DNA of 64,000 nucleotides, taken from Streptomyces sp. QL37. GTDB lineage: Bacteria > Actinomycetota > Actinomycetes > Streptomycetales > Streptomycetaceae. Shown here piece after piece: positions 34,227-43,306 of the stretch. The stretch spans positions 1,550,001-1,614,000 of the forward strand of contig NZ_PTJS01000001.1 of the NCBI RefSeq assembly GCF_002941025.1, given 5' to 3'. The notes under the pieces are model-generated. The model saw only the letters and a list, made by a program, of their open reading frames with translations. It was not told where the DNA came from and ran no database searches. How positions within the stretch are numbered: the stretch's first letter is position 1; every line of letters starts with the position of its first letter. Position numbers and translations under genes: made by a program.

Positions 34227-36521
34227 TCAGAGGACAGGAACCCGTTCTTCGATCTGGTGGCGCCCCGGGGCGAGGGTCCGCTCGGCCATACCCGGCAGGC
34301 TGAGAATCCCCTCGGTTCCTTCCGGCACCTGTACTGCGGCCCGTATGCGGTCGCCATCGATGCTCCAGTCGATGGCCGCTTCCCCCTGCGGGGTGCGCAC
34401 GCGCGCGGCGGCCGACGACAGTCCGCCTCCGGGCCTCGGCGCGAAGAGCACGCGTCGGTAGCCCGGCTCCAGCGGGCTCAGCCCCGCCACTACTCGGTGC
34501 ATCCAGTCCGCGACGGATCCGAATGCATAGTGGTTGAAGCTGGTCATCTCGCCCGGGTTGACACTTCCATCGGGGCGGATCGCGTCCCAGCGCTCCCAGA
34601 TCGTGGTCGCACCCATGCTGACCTGGTAAAGCCAGGACGGACACTCCTTCTGGGTCAGCAGACGGTAAGCGGTGTCAGTGTGGCCGGATGCGCTCAGCGC
34701 ATGGAGGATGAAGGGCGTTCCCACGAACCCGGTCGCGATGACATGGCCACCATCGGCCACCAGTTGGGCCAAGCGGTCGCCGGCCGCGCGGGCACCGGCC
34801 CCGGAGACCAGCCCGAAGGCGATGGCCAGGGCGTACACGGTGGGTGCGTCGGAGCGTATCCGGCCGTCCGTACCCACGTAGCGGGTGGTGAAGCCCTGCC
34901 GAATCCGGTCGGCGACCAGGGCGCGGCGCTCAGCCTCCTCGTCGTCGCCGAGGGCCCGCGCCATCCGGGCGGCCAGATCGACGGAACGGTACATGCAGGC
35001 GGTGGCCAGGACCTCTCGGTCCGCGCGGGCGGCGCTGGGGTCCTCCGGCGGAGCGGCCGGGTCGAGCCAGTCCCCGAGCTGGAAGCCCTCGGTGAGTGTC
35101 CCGTCTTCATTGAGAGTGTCCTCGATGAGCTTGAGGTAGTCCGCCACCGACCGGCGCTGCTCCTCCAAGAACCGGAGGTCCCCGTACTGCTCGTACAGGG
35201 CCCACGGGATCCAGACGGCACCGTCGTGGTAGAGGGCCATCGGTGCAGGCTTGATGACGACTCCCTCAGGAGGCGTGTACATACCCGTCTCGTATTTGAG
35301 TACGTCGGGTACGACGATGGGGACCAAGCCCCCGGCCTTCTCCTGCTCCAGGGAAAGGTCTCGCAGCCAGTCACGCATGAAGTCCCGTACGTCGAAGAGG
35401 TACGCGGCCGTGGGCGCGAAGGCGGCCAGGTCTCCGATGTAGCCCATGCGCTCGTCACGCTGCGGACAGTCGGTGGGCACCTCGAGGAAGTTGCCGCGCA
35501 TCCCCCACACGACGTTCTCGTGCAGACGCGTGAGATCCGCGTCCGAGCAGGAGAAGTGCCCGGTGCGTTCGAGGACCGATCCGACCACCACGGCCTTGAC
35601 GGCTTCGACGGCCGACTCGTCCGTGCCGGTCCATCCTTCGATGGTGGCGTACTGGAAACCGTGGAAGGTGAACGTCGGCTCGAGCACGTCCTCGGCCCCG
35701 GACAGGACGTACCGGTCCACAGCCGCCGCCGACCGCAGCGGACGCACCGAGAGATCGCCGTCCTCCAGCACTTCGGCGTGGCGGACGACCAGTTCGGCCC
35801 CCTCGGCCCCCTGCACCCGGATACGGAGCCAGCCGACGATGTTCTGCCGGAAGTCGAGCAGCAGGTGGCCCTCAGCGGTCCGCCCCACGACGGTGGGGGC
35901 GATCTCCTCATGTCGGCGCACGGGCGGTCCGATGTACGGCTCCAGCACCGAAGGATCGAAGTCCACCACCCGCGCCTGGGTCCATACGTCGTCCGGGGCA
36001 AGATGCGCATCGGCCGGCATCAGAAGCCGGGTGTCCGTGACCTGCCCATCGTACCAGTCGTCGGAGAGGACCCCACTCGATGCAGCCTGCCAGTGTTCAT
36101 CGGTCACCACGGTCTGGCGGTGTCCGTCCTCGAAGGTCAGCAGCAGTTCGGCGGCGGCCGCGCGTTCGGGACCGTAGACGGACTGCATCCCGAGCCAGCC
36201 CATCCGGCCGCGGTACCAGCCGTTGCCGACGGAGAGCACCACTATGGTCGTGGGCCGGATCAGTTCGCGTACGTCCCATTCGGCGTATCGCAGCCTCTGT
36301 TCGTACGCGGACCATCCCGGCGTGAGCACATCCGGCGAGGCGGGCACACCATTCAGGCGGGCTTCGACCACTCCGAGGGCCGTCGCCCTGAGAACGGCCG
36401 CGACCACGGCGCCATGGCCGGCGTCCAGATCGACCGAGGTTCGCAGCAGCGGCGCGGACGGACAGTCGGCTGTGATCATCCGCGCTGACCAGTGCGGAGA
36501 TGGCGCGTTGCGCTCGGACAC
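34227..36521 (-). CDS. GH78 alpha-L-rhamnosidase
   Basis: This enzyme releases terminal L-rhamnose from glycans and glycosides. The 764-residue protein starts at a GTG preceded at ideal spacing by GAGGAG. It has an N-terminal Bac_rhamnosid_N-like domain (ARLNGVPAS..WSAYEQRL), a beta-sandwich, the (alpha/alpha)6 catalytic barrel and a C-terminal sandwich. The general acid is E357 (CPQRDERMG) and the base E643 (TTIWERW). It lacks the first accessory domain of longer homologues and any signal peptide, so it should be cytoplasmic. It opens the rha operon, operator A being 171 bases upstream. Confidence 0.93.
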   Translation of the reverse strand: MSERNAPSPHWSARMITADCPSAPLLRTSVDLDAGHGAVVAAVLRATALGVVEARLNGVPASPDVLTPGWSAYEQRLRYAEWDVRELIRPTTIVVLSVGNGWYRGRMGWLGMQSVYGPERAAAAELLLTFEDGHRQTVVTDEHWQAASSGVLSDDWYDGQVTDTRLLMPADAHLAPDDVWTQARVVDFDPSVLEPYIGPPVRRHEEIAPTVVGRTAEGHLLLDFRQNIVGWLRIRVQGAEGAELVVRHAEVLEDGDLSVRPLRSAAAVDRYVLSGAEDVLEPTFTFHGFQYATIEGWTGTDESAVEAVKAVVVGSVLERTGHFSCSDADLTRLHENVVWGMRGNFLEVPTDCPQRDERMGYIGDLAAFAPTAAYLFDVRDFMRDWLRDLSLEQEKAGGLVPIVVPDVLKYETGMYTPPEGVVIKPAPMALYHDGAVWIPWALYEQYGDLRFLEEQRRSVADYLKLIEDTLNEDGTLTEGFQLGDWLDPAAPPEDPSAARADREVLATACMYRSVDLAARMARALGDDEEAERRALVADRIRQGFTTRYVGTDGRIRSDAPTVYALAIAFGLVSGAGARAAGDRLAQLVADGGHVIATGFVGTPFILHALSASGHTDTAYRLLTQKECPSWLYQVSMGATTIWERWDAIRPDGSVNPGEMTSFNHYAFGSVADWMHRVVAGLSPLEPGYRRVLFAPRPGGGLSSAAARVRTPQGEAAIDWSIDGDRIRAAVQVPEGTEGILSLPGMAERTLAPGRHQIEERVPVL

Positions 36522-36691
36522 AAGAACTCCTCGAACAGGAACGATGAATACGGACGAAAGCCTCGGTGGGCACTCGACCGTCGATGCCGCCGCGATGTCG
36601 TGAGGCACGCCCACCACCGGTCGCCTCGACCAGGGAACCGGACACCACTGGAACAGACGCGACGGGCAGCCGGACGAGCGCCGGCGCCCGT

Positions 36692-36718
36692 CAAAATCTA
36701 TTGGTGATAAAAATCTAG
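36692..36718. promoter_or_regulatory. operator A, site 7 (rhamnose operon)
   Basis: The element has arms CAAAATCTATT and ATAAAAATCTAG. Counting from the first C, the two ends match as in other sites but shifted by one base against the consensus. Confidence 0.7.
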
Positions 36719-37000
36719 CGGACTTCCTCGCCCTGTCAATGGTCACGGCAGGAGATGGTGCTCGACCGGCAAGCGGACGGATGAGCCCTGAAGCGTCCGA
36801 GCACGCAGTGGCTCGGCTCAGCGCCTGTTGGACGACGGCCGCTCGTGCGAGCAGCGGCTCATGGCAGGAGAACTTCCTTGCCCCTCCACCGGCGGCCCTT
36901 GCCACGGCCGAAAGGCAGCACGGAGAGGCGAAACGGCCGCCAGGTGCCCTCGAACCGCGATGGCGTTCCGGTACCACTGGTCAACGTCGACGGGTATGTC

Positions 37001-37044
37001 CGCCCTCTTCGCGTGCCGCCGGAGAACGGCACGCGAAGAGGGCG
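37001..37044. terminator. perfect 18-bp hairpin
   Basis: Arms CGCCCTCTTCGCGTGCCG and its exact complement flank an eight-base loop. It lies about 200 bases after the stop of the minus-strand LysR gene and should terminate it. Confidence 0.75.
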
Positions 37045-37239
37045 GGAAGGACGCTGGGGTGAGAGGGCGGTTCTACACACTTGCCGCTCGACTGCGTACC
37101 GCTTGCCCCTGCCCGCTCAAGCAGGCGCTTGAATCCCTGCACCACGTCTCGGTACACGGCCCAAACCGCACCCCCGTTCCGTGAGCATCCGAAGAAGCAA
37201 ACGTGTTCAGGACCTCAGGACAACAGCGTCGGACAGCTT

Positions 37240-38193
37240 TCAGCCCCGCCGAACCGTCCCCAGGTGCGCTTTGTGCAGTCCAGGAGCGGCGAAACGCTGC
37301 GCGACCGTGCGCAGCACGTCAGCCATCACCTGCGCCGGTGGGGTGGCGGGCCTGGTCCGGGCACGGGCGAGCAGAACGCGTCGGGTGGGGGCGGGCCCGT
37401 CCGAGGCGAAAGGAAGAAGACGCACGTCACTTCGGCGACTGGTAAGGGCGAGACGGGGCGCCAGCGCGATGCCGAGCCCGGCGGCAACCATGGCCTGCGC
37501 TTCCTGGTAATCGTGCGAGGCATAGGCGATGCGAGGTTCGAAACCGGCCTGCCGGCAGCTGCGGCGCAACACATCGGCGACGGGGTGGTTGTCGGCGCGG
37601 ATGATCCACTCCTGATCGGCGAGATCACTCAGGTGCACATCCGCGTCTGCGTTCAACGGCGAGTCCGCAGGCACCACCAGCACCGTCGGATCGTCAAGCA
37701 AATGAGTGAGAGCCAGGGCCTGGTCGTCGATGCGGCTCCAGCTGTAGTCCCACAGCAGTGCCTGCTCCACCTCGCCGGTGTGCAGCATCTCGCACAGTTC
37801 AGCCAGCACTCCCGCGCGCACCTCGATGCGGACCCCCGAGTGGCGACGGCGAAAGCGGGTGAGGGCCAGCGGCAGCAGAGACGCGCTGGCGGTGGGAAAC
37901 GATCCGAGTCGCAACGTGCCCTGGTCGAGGTCGGCATAAGACTCCAGGTCCGCCTGGGCGGCTCGCAGCTCGCGGCGAATCGCCTGTCCGCGTTCAGCCA
38001 GCGCAGCGCCTGCCGGCGTCGGACGGACGCCGCGGGGCAACCGCTCGATCAAGGGCTGCCCGGCCTCTCGCTCCAGCAGGGACATCTGCTGCGATGCGGC
38101 CGAGGTGGTCATGCCCATCGCCTCGGCCGCGGCGGTGAGTGAGCCGCGTTCGGAGGCTTCGGTGAGCAGGAGCAGGCGGCGCACATTCAGCAT
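37240..38193 (-). CDS. LysR family regulator of the prpF-carrier pair
   Basis: This 317-residue LysR protein has an N-terminal HTH (GMTTSAASQQMSLLEREAG) and an effector domain. The start MLNVRRLLLL fits the family better than a GTG/ATG further upstream. It is divergent from prpF; the palindrome GTTTAGC-CCA-GCTAAAC lies in the spacer nine bases from its start codon and is probably its binding site. Effector likely an unsaturated di- or tricarboxylate (inference from its neighbours). Confidence 0.9.
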   Translation of the reverse strand: MLNVRRLLLLTEASERGSLTAAAEAMGMTTSAASQQMSLLEREAGQPLIERLPRGVRPTPAGAALAERGQAIRRELRAAQADLESYADLDQGTLRLGSFPTASASLLPLALTRFRRRHSGVRIEVRAGVLAELCEMLHTGEVEQALLWDYSWSRIDDQALALTHLLDDPTVLVVPADSPLNADADVHLSDLADQEWIIRADNHPVADVLRRSCRQAGFEPRIAYASHDYQEAQAMVAAGLGIALAPRLALTSRRSDVRLLPFASDGPAPTRRVLLARARTRPATPPAQVMADVLRTVAQRFAAPGLHKAHLGTVRRG

Positions 38194-38201
38194 GACAGTG
38201 A

Positions 38202-38218
38202 GTTTAGCCCAGCTAAAC
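38202..38218. promoter_or_regulatory. palindromic LysR-type operator
   Basis: Perfect 7-bp arms GTTTAGC and GCTAAAC are separated by CCA, giving a T-N11-A pattern. It lies between the divergent LysR and prpF genes, close to the LysR start, fitting autorepression. Confidence 0.6.
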
Positions 38219-38353
38219 CATCGTGAAGAAAACTGCCATTGTGTCCAAGGCATGCCTCTGCGAAGGTTTTCGCATTCGGGACCGGTTCACACGTTGGCAT
38301 CACGCCCGTAACCTCCGCGTCCCTTCCATGCCTTGATCGAGAAAGAGCCTGAC

Positions 38354-39475
38354 GTGCACACTCCCGCGACACTGGTCCGCGGCGGCACCAGCAAGTGCTG
38401 GTTGTTCCACCAGGTCCACGTCCCCGCTGAACGCGGTGAGCTGGAAGAACTCCTGGTGGCGGCGTACGGCGCCACCGATCCCGTGGAACTTGACGGAGTC
38501 GGTGGAGCGACCCCCACCACCTCCAAGGCCGCAGTGGTAAGCGCTTCGGCCGAACCGGGTACAGACATCGACTACCTGTTCGCTCAAGTCGGTGTGGGTA
38601 CCGGAAAGGTCGAGTGGTCGAGCAACTGCGGCAACTGCGCGACGGGTGTTGCGTTGTACGCAGTCGCAAAGGGCCTCGTGCCGATCACGGGCGACCGGAC
38701 TCTGGTACGAATGCGCAACCGCAACACAGGAGCTCAGCTGGAAGGCGTCGTGGACACCGCAGGCGGCCTGGTGCACGACTTCGGTGTGCAGACCGTGCCG
38801 GGTACCCGGGCAGGCGGGGTTGCGGTCGGCCTCACCTTTCTCGATGCGGCCGGGCGCACCACCGGCTCTCTCCTACCCACCGGGCAGACCGCACAAGAGC
38901 TGCGTGTCGACTCCGGGGACCCAGTGCTGGTGAGCATGGTGGACGCCGGCGCGCCGGTCGTTCTGGTGGACGCTGGCAGTGTCGCGCTCACCGGCTCCGA
39001 GACAGTGGACCAGATGCTCACGCACGTCCCCTGGCTGCGCGCCGTCCGCCATGCCGCCGCGCCACTGATGGGACTGACCGAACCGGGGGAAGCTCCGGGC
39101 GATGCAGTGCCCAAGGTCGGCCTGGTCGGCAAGCCTGTTCCCTATACAACCCCCTTGGGCGAAACCATAGCGGCTGAGGACTACGACGTCTCCGTGCGCA
39201 TGCTCAGCATGAACACTCCTCACCCCGCGATCGGCCTGACCTCAGCTGTAGCCGTTGCTGCCGCGGGTCTGCTCAAGGGTTCCGTGGCCTTCCGTGCCGC
39301 GGGTGGACCGACCGGCGACTGGCTGCGCATCGGTACCCCCGCCGGCGTGGTCCCAGTCCGCTGTTCGGACCTCAGGAACGGTCTGCCGGGTCGGGTCACT
39401 GTGCAGCGGGCGGCTCGGCTGCTCGCCGATGCCCGGATCTACGTGCCTGAGCCGAGCCGGCCGCAAGCCGCCTGA
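38354..39475 (+). CDS. PrpF family isomerase/tautomerase
   Basis: This 373-residue member of the PrpF (AcnD-accessory, methylaconitate/4-oxalomesaconate isomerase) family has two DapF-like halves. The signature opening PATLVRGGTSKCW (with a conserved Lys and Cys) and the SNCGNCATG block with the catalytic cysteine region are present. It should shift a double bond in a carboxylate such as methylaconitate or oxalomesaconate. GTG was taken as start because of AAAGAG; a TTG seven codons upstream is in frame. No AcnD or PrpC gene lies beside it. Confidence 0.88.
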   Translation: MHTPATLVRGGTSKCWLFHQVHVPAERGELEELLVAAYGATDPVELDGVGGATPTTSKAAVVSASAEPGTDIDYLFAQVGVGTGKVEWSSNCGNCATGVALYAVAKGLVPITGDRTLVRMRNRNTGAQLEGVVDTAGGLVHDFGVQTVPGTRAGGVAVGLTFLDAAGRTTGSLLPTGQTAQELRVDSGDPVLVSMVDAGAPVVLVDAGSVALTGSETVDQMLTHVPWLRAVRHAAAPLMGLTEPGEAPGDAVPKVGLVGKPVPYTTPLGETIAAEDYDVSVRMLSMNTPHPAIGLTSAVAVAAAGLLKGSVAFRAAGGPTGDWLRIGTPAGVVPVRCSDLRNGLPGRVTVQRAARLLADARIYVPEPSRPQAA

Positions 39476-39581
39476 GCGGGAAGGACGCCATCTGCCGGGA
39501 GCCTGTCCGAAAGCCTCGTTGCCGGGTTAACCTCGCGCCTTCAGAAGCGCGCACCCCTGTCCCCACGCACCAAGGACAATG

Positions 39582-40835
39582 ATGTCTGCTGAAGTGATTT
39601 CCATAGGCGCGCTGCTGGCGATGTTCGTCATCGGCACCATACTGCCGATCAACCTGGGCATTCTCGCCTTCGTCGCCGCGTTTGCCGTCGGTACCGCCTC
39701 GCTCGGCCTCACCGAGGACGAGATCTTCGACGGCTTCCCGGTGAAACTCTTCGTCACCATCGTGGGCGTCACCTACCTGTTCTCCGTCGCGCGCCGCAAC
39801 GGCACGATCGACTGGGTCGTTGCAACAGGGGTGCGGCTCGTGCGCGGCAAGGTGGCGCTCATCCCCTGGGTCCTCTTCGTGGTCGCTGCGACGCTTACGG
39901 CGTTCGGCACCTTTACACCGGCGGCCGTCGCGCTCCTGGTGCCGATCGCCATGGACTTCGCTTACAGGTACAAGATCAATCCACTGGTGGCCGGGATGAT
40001 GGTGATCAGCGGTGGTCACGCGGGCGCGTTCTCCCCACTCGCCGTGTCCGGGGCCTTGGTGCTGGGTCTCGTCGACGACACCCAGTTGCACGTCTCCCCC
40101 CTGGTCCTCTTCTTCTCCAGTTTTGCGATCAACTTGCTGATCTCCGTCATCACGTACGTGTTCCTCGCCAAGCGGTCTGCGCCTCTGGCCGAGGCGCCGA
40201 CCGACGCGTCCGGGGACGAGGAAATCGCCCCGCCGTCGGCACTCGACTGGCGTCAGCGGTTGACACTCGTGTGCCTCCTCGCATTGGTGGTCGGCGCGCT
40301 CGGCTTCCAGATGGAAATCGGGTTCCTGGCCCTCGTGGCCGGCGCGCTGATCGCGCTGGTGGACATGAAACGGCAGGAGAAAGCCGTGGACGGCATCAGC
40401 TGGTCCACCCTGTTGCTGGTCGCGGGCATGATGACGTACATCGCGATGCTCGAAAAGGCCGGAATCATCGAGAACATCTCCGAGCATGCTGCGGATCTCG
40501 GCGCCCCGATCGTCGTCGCCCTCGTACTTTGCTTCACCGTGGCCATCACCTCGGCTTTCGCTTCCTCCACGGCGATCCTGACGGCAATCATCCCCCTCGC
40601 GGTGCCGCTGTTGCTCTCCAGCCATCTCAGCGTCGCCGGGCTGATCGCGGCCTTGGCGGTATCCACGACGATCGTCGACACTTCCCCGTTCTCCACCAAC
40701 GGCGCGCTCGTCCTCGGCAACGCCCGCGGTGTCGACACCCGCCGCTTCTACCGACAGGTCATGGGCTACACGGGGGGCATCGTCGCCGTCGGCCCGGTCG
40801 TCGCTTGGGGAACCCTGGTCCTGCCCTGGTCTTGA
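39582..40835 (+). CDS. MatC/SLC13-type dicarboxylate carrier
   Basis: This 417-residue membrane protein with about twelve helices resembles the dicarboxylate carrier MatC and wider ArsB/NhaD/SLC13 transporters. The half-repeat loop segments GGHAGAFSPLAVSG and TIVDTSPFSTNGAL are where these carriers bind substrate. It probably imports the carboxylate acted on by the preceding isomerase. AAGGA lies five bases before the second of two adjacent ATGs. The unit ends in an unusually strong hairpin. Confidence 0.85.
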   Translation: MSAEVISIGALLAMFVIGTILPINLGILAFVAAFAVGTASLGLTEDEIFDGFPVKLFVTIVGVTYLFSVARRNGTIDWVVATGVRLVRGKVALIPWVLFVVAATLTAFGTFTPAAVALLVPIAMDFAYRYKINPLVAGMMVISGGHAGAFSPLAVSGALVLGLVDDTQLHVSPLVLFFSSFAINLLISVITYVFLAKRSAPLAEAPTDASGDEEIAPPSALDWRQRLTLVCLLALVVGALGFQMEIGFLALVAGALIALVDMKRQEKAVDGISWSTLLLVAGMMTYIAMLEKAGIIENISEHAADLGAPIVVALVLCFTVAITSAFASSTAILTAIIPLAVPLLLSSHLSVAGLIAALAVSTTIVDTSPFSTNGALVLGNARGVDTRRFYRQVMGYTGGIVAVGPVVAWGTLVLPWS

Positions 40836-40845
40836 ACAGTGCGGT

Positions 40846-40899
40846 GACAGCCCCGTGCGGGCACCGGACGCTCGCGTCCGGTGCCCGCACGGGGCTGTC
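40846..40899. terminator. 25-bp perfect hairpin terminator
   Basis: Arms starting GACAGCCCCGTGCGG pair without mismatch to ..CCGCACGGGGCTGTC over 25 bp around a CTCG loop, 10 bases after the carrier stop. It also marks the left edge of the degraded region. Confidence 0.88.
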
Positions 40900-41339
40900 C
40901 TGACGGTCCTTGCTCAAACGGGGACGAGCCGTTCGGGGCGGTGGCTGGTACCCCGCTCTTGCCCCCCTGCATGCCTGATGGAACTTCGTGCACATCTCGG
41001 TGCTGATCGTCTCGACGAAAACGCGCCACTGGTCGTCGATCCACCAACGTGAGCGCACCGCCGCCGAGCGCGAGGAACGCTGGCGCACTCTCAAGCACAG
41101 CACCGTGAACCCCAGCCCCGTCGGCGACACAACCCGTGTCGCTCTCGTCCTCAACGGACGCGGTAAGTGATCTTCGTTGAGAACACCTCACCAGGCGGGC
41201 CGAGGAGGTTGTTGGGGGCTGCCTTCGTCTCCAGTGGTCTCGTCGTCGATCAGCCCGTAGGGGGCCGGTCCTCGTTACGGCAGTACCGGACCACACCTCT
41301 CTTCCACGAGCACGGGCGGACTGTGCCGAGAAAACCGCT
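40900..41339. other. degraded sequence, no gene assigned
   Basis: Competing frames look partly coding. A minus-strand one contains WWIDDQWRVFVETISTEMC, a plus-strand one ends RVALVLNGRGK. Neither has a start with SD or a recognised family; probably relic DNA at the edge of the integrated element. Confidence 0.35.
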
Positions 41340-41671
41340 GTGCCGGTCAGCGTCCGACTGGCTACCGCCATCGAGCACCGCCCCGATCGCCCTCATCCCT
41401 ACCGCGCGCGAGTCCGCTGGTTCGATCCGGCTACGAAGCGGCTCTTGTCCCTGTCGGAGGGGAAGGCGGACGAGGGCGAAGCGCAGGAGTGGCTCCAGTC
41501 CATCATCGAAGCCGCTGAGGCAGGGCTGCCCCCGTCGCTCGCTACCGTGTTGGCCTCGCCGAACACGGCGAGGCCAACACCGATCTCGCCCTGCGCGGCC
41601 TGCAGTTGAGAACGCTGGTCCCCTACCCGTCAGGCTGGCGGATGCGTGTCGTCCCCGCCCCGGCCACCTAA
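41340..41671 (+). pseudogene. phage-type tyrosine integrase, N-terminal remnant
   Basis: The first frame (IEHRPDRPHPYRARVRW..DPATK) and, after a one- or two-base shift near 41560, GEANTDLALRGLQLRTL then VPYPSGWRMRVVPA match the AP2-like and SAM-like N-terminal domains of integrases on Streptomyces integrative elements. The catalytic R-H-R-Y domain is gone: the frame stops where the IS701 remnant begins. Confidence 0.75.
41547..41580. repeat. inverted repeat inside the integrase remnant
   Basis: Perfect 15-bp arms beginning GTGTTGGCCTCGCCG flank AACA. It coincides with the integrase frameshift, so a template-switch event may have created both. Confidence 0.6.
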
Positions 41672-42477
41672 AAGTTGCGCGGCACCGGCCGGTATCGGGG
41701 AAGCGTCGGCGGGCCCAGTCCTCCGTAATCCGGCTGGTAGGGCTAGATGTTCAGCTCGTGGGCGACTTCCTTCCCGGTCAGTGCCAGCACATACAACAGG
41801 CCCCGCGCCTCCAGACCGTGGCGGAAGGGCGTGCTGACGCCGTAACCCGCATCCGCGACCACGACCGGGGCTCTCAGCCCCCGCTCGCTCACGTTGGCCA
41901 GCAGCCCGAGCGCGAGACGCCATTTCTCCTGATGGACGATGCCGTCAGGGACGCCGGCCCGGCGGCAACGGCCCGGCTCGTCCGTCCACTCCCGCGGCAG
42001 ATACAACTGCCAGTCCAGCGGACACGACGCCGTATCGGTCGCGGCATGGACACTGACCGCGACCTGGCAGTTCACCCGCTTCCCCAGGGCTCCGCAGTAC
42101 TGGCGGGCGACCCCGGCCGAGGCCCGGCCGCACTTGGGAAACGACACGTCGTCGATCACCCACACCTGCGGCGCGATCGCCTCGGACAGTCTCCGGGCGA
42201 TCCGTCGCCGCACCGGCAACGGATCCCACGGCGACTGGTTCACGAACTGCTGCAGGGCCTGCATGTTACCGTCCGGCAGCCGCTCGGCCATCGGCTGGAT
42301 CGACTTACGCCGACCGTCCAGCATCAGGCCCCGCAGATAACACGCACCCCACCGCCGCTGATCCCGCCGCGGCAACGACCCGAACACATCACCCACGAAC
42401 TCCGCCAACTCACCCCGGAGCCGCTCGACATCCCCCAGCTTCACACCCCATAGATGCCCACCACCAGGCAAGATCAC
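41668..42477 (-). pseudogene. IS701 family transposase, damaged
   Basis: The N-terminal 244 residues match IS701-type transposases (YLRGLMLDGRRKSIQPMAERL, QQFVNQSPWD, VIDDVSFPKCG with a catalytic Asp, VVADAGYG). The frame stops after LTGKEVAHELNI. A shifted stretch continues with YQPDYGGLGPPTLPRYRPV before the integrase remnant. At least the last 100-150 residues, including the DDE glutamate region, are missing, and no terminal inverted repeats could be defined. Confidence 0.8.
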
Positions 42478-43216
42478 TCAAGGTAACGAAGCACTACTAG
42501 GAGGCGTGGGTCTCGGCAAGGGCTTGAAACGGGCGAGCGCCGCCCCGCTTCCCTGCGCGACGCCATCGCCGCCCGGTTCGGCGCCTGACCCCCTAAAGAT
42601 CATTTCGTTGGGGGTTCTGCGCACGCAGCGCCCTCGGCGATAGCCCGCTCCGTCAGCTCCGCTCGTCCCCAGGTCGCGCGAGGGTCGACCGACACTGTCG
42701 GCTCACTGCCATCGGCGGCCGGGGAGTTGTCGTCGATCATCAGGGCCATCCCGCAAGGCATCATGAGCGCCCAGGTTCGCTCTCGTGGCGAAGGAGGCGG
42801 CCGACGAGCCCGTACTGCCGTATAGAGCCGAAAGGCACCCGTCAGTAGTGGGATCCCTCTGGGACTTTTCTGGGACTTCCAGCCCCATCAACCGGCACGA
42901 GCGTGAAAGAACCAAAGACCATTCGCGCAGGTCAGCTGCCATTGCGCACTCATCACGGCAGGTCACAGCGCTCGCTGGTCTCTTCCGGGACAACTGACCA
43001 TCGAGAGCCAGCAGCTCCGCACAGCGTCGCTCGCCCTCGGCGCCCCATCGATATGCGCCCCCCGAGAGGGCCTGACCTGCCCAACAGGTCGCCTGATACC
43101 CCATCAGAACGAGCGTCAAATGAGCGTCAAGATGCCTCGGAGAGCGTCACTTCAGCGTCAAGATATCGCCCGTAACGCCCACAATGCACATAGCACACAC
43201 TACCCAAACGTGCAGG
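42478..43216. other. relic DNA of an integrated element
   Basis: There is no intact gene. A plus-strand frame ends with RPASLRDAIAARFGA and a TGA; a minus-strand frame near 43.1 kb reads MGYQATCWAGQALSGGAYRW. Neither is assigned. Lower coding bias and repeated GAGCGTCA words near 43.1-43.2 kb set it apart from both flanks. Confidence 0.4.
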
Positions 43217-43306
43217 TCAGACGCCCTTTGCGACGGGTTCGAGGATCGCGACACACTCCACATGATGCGTCATGGGAAAGATGTCGGCTTCCGACGGAGG
43301 GTTGTA
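43217..43306 (-). pseudogene. C-terminal scrap of a TrmA/RumA-type RNA methyltransferase
   Basis: The minus strand reads ADIFPMTHHVECVAILEPV and ends in a stop codon. The FPMTHHVECVA ending is characteristic of uracil-5 RNA methyltransferases (C-terminal DxFPxTxHvE motif). Only about 28 codons remain; nothing upstream continues the protein. Confidence 0.7.

Larger units (their letters stand above)
36522..37239. other. intergenic region with operator A and a hairpin
   Basis: Beyond the two elements listed separately, only motif-free overlapping frames are present. Confidence 0.5.

Noticed and set aside
43120..43190. Repeated GAGCGTCA words as a CRISPR or iteron array
   Set aside because: Spacing is irregular, the units are too short and they degrade after four copies.
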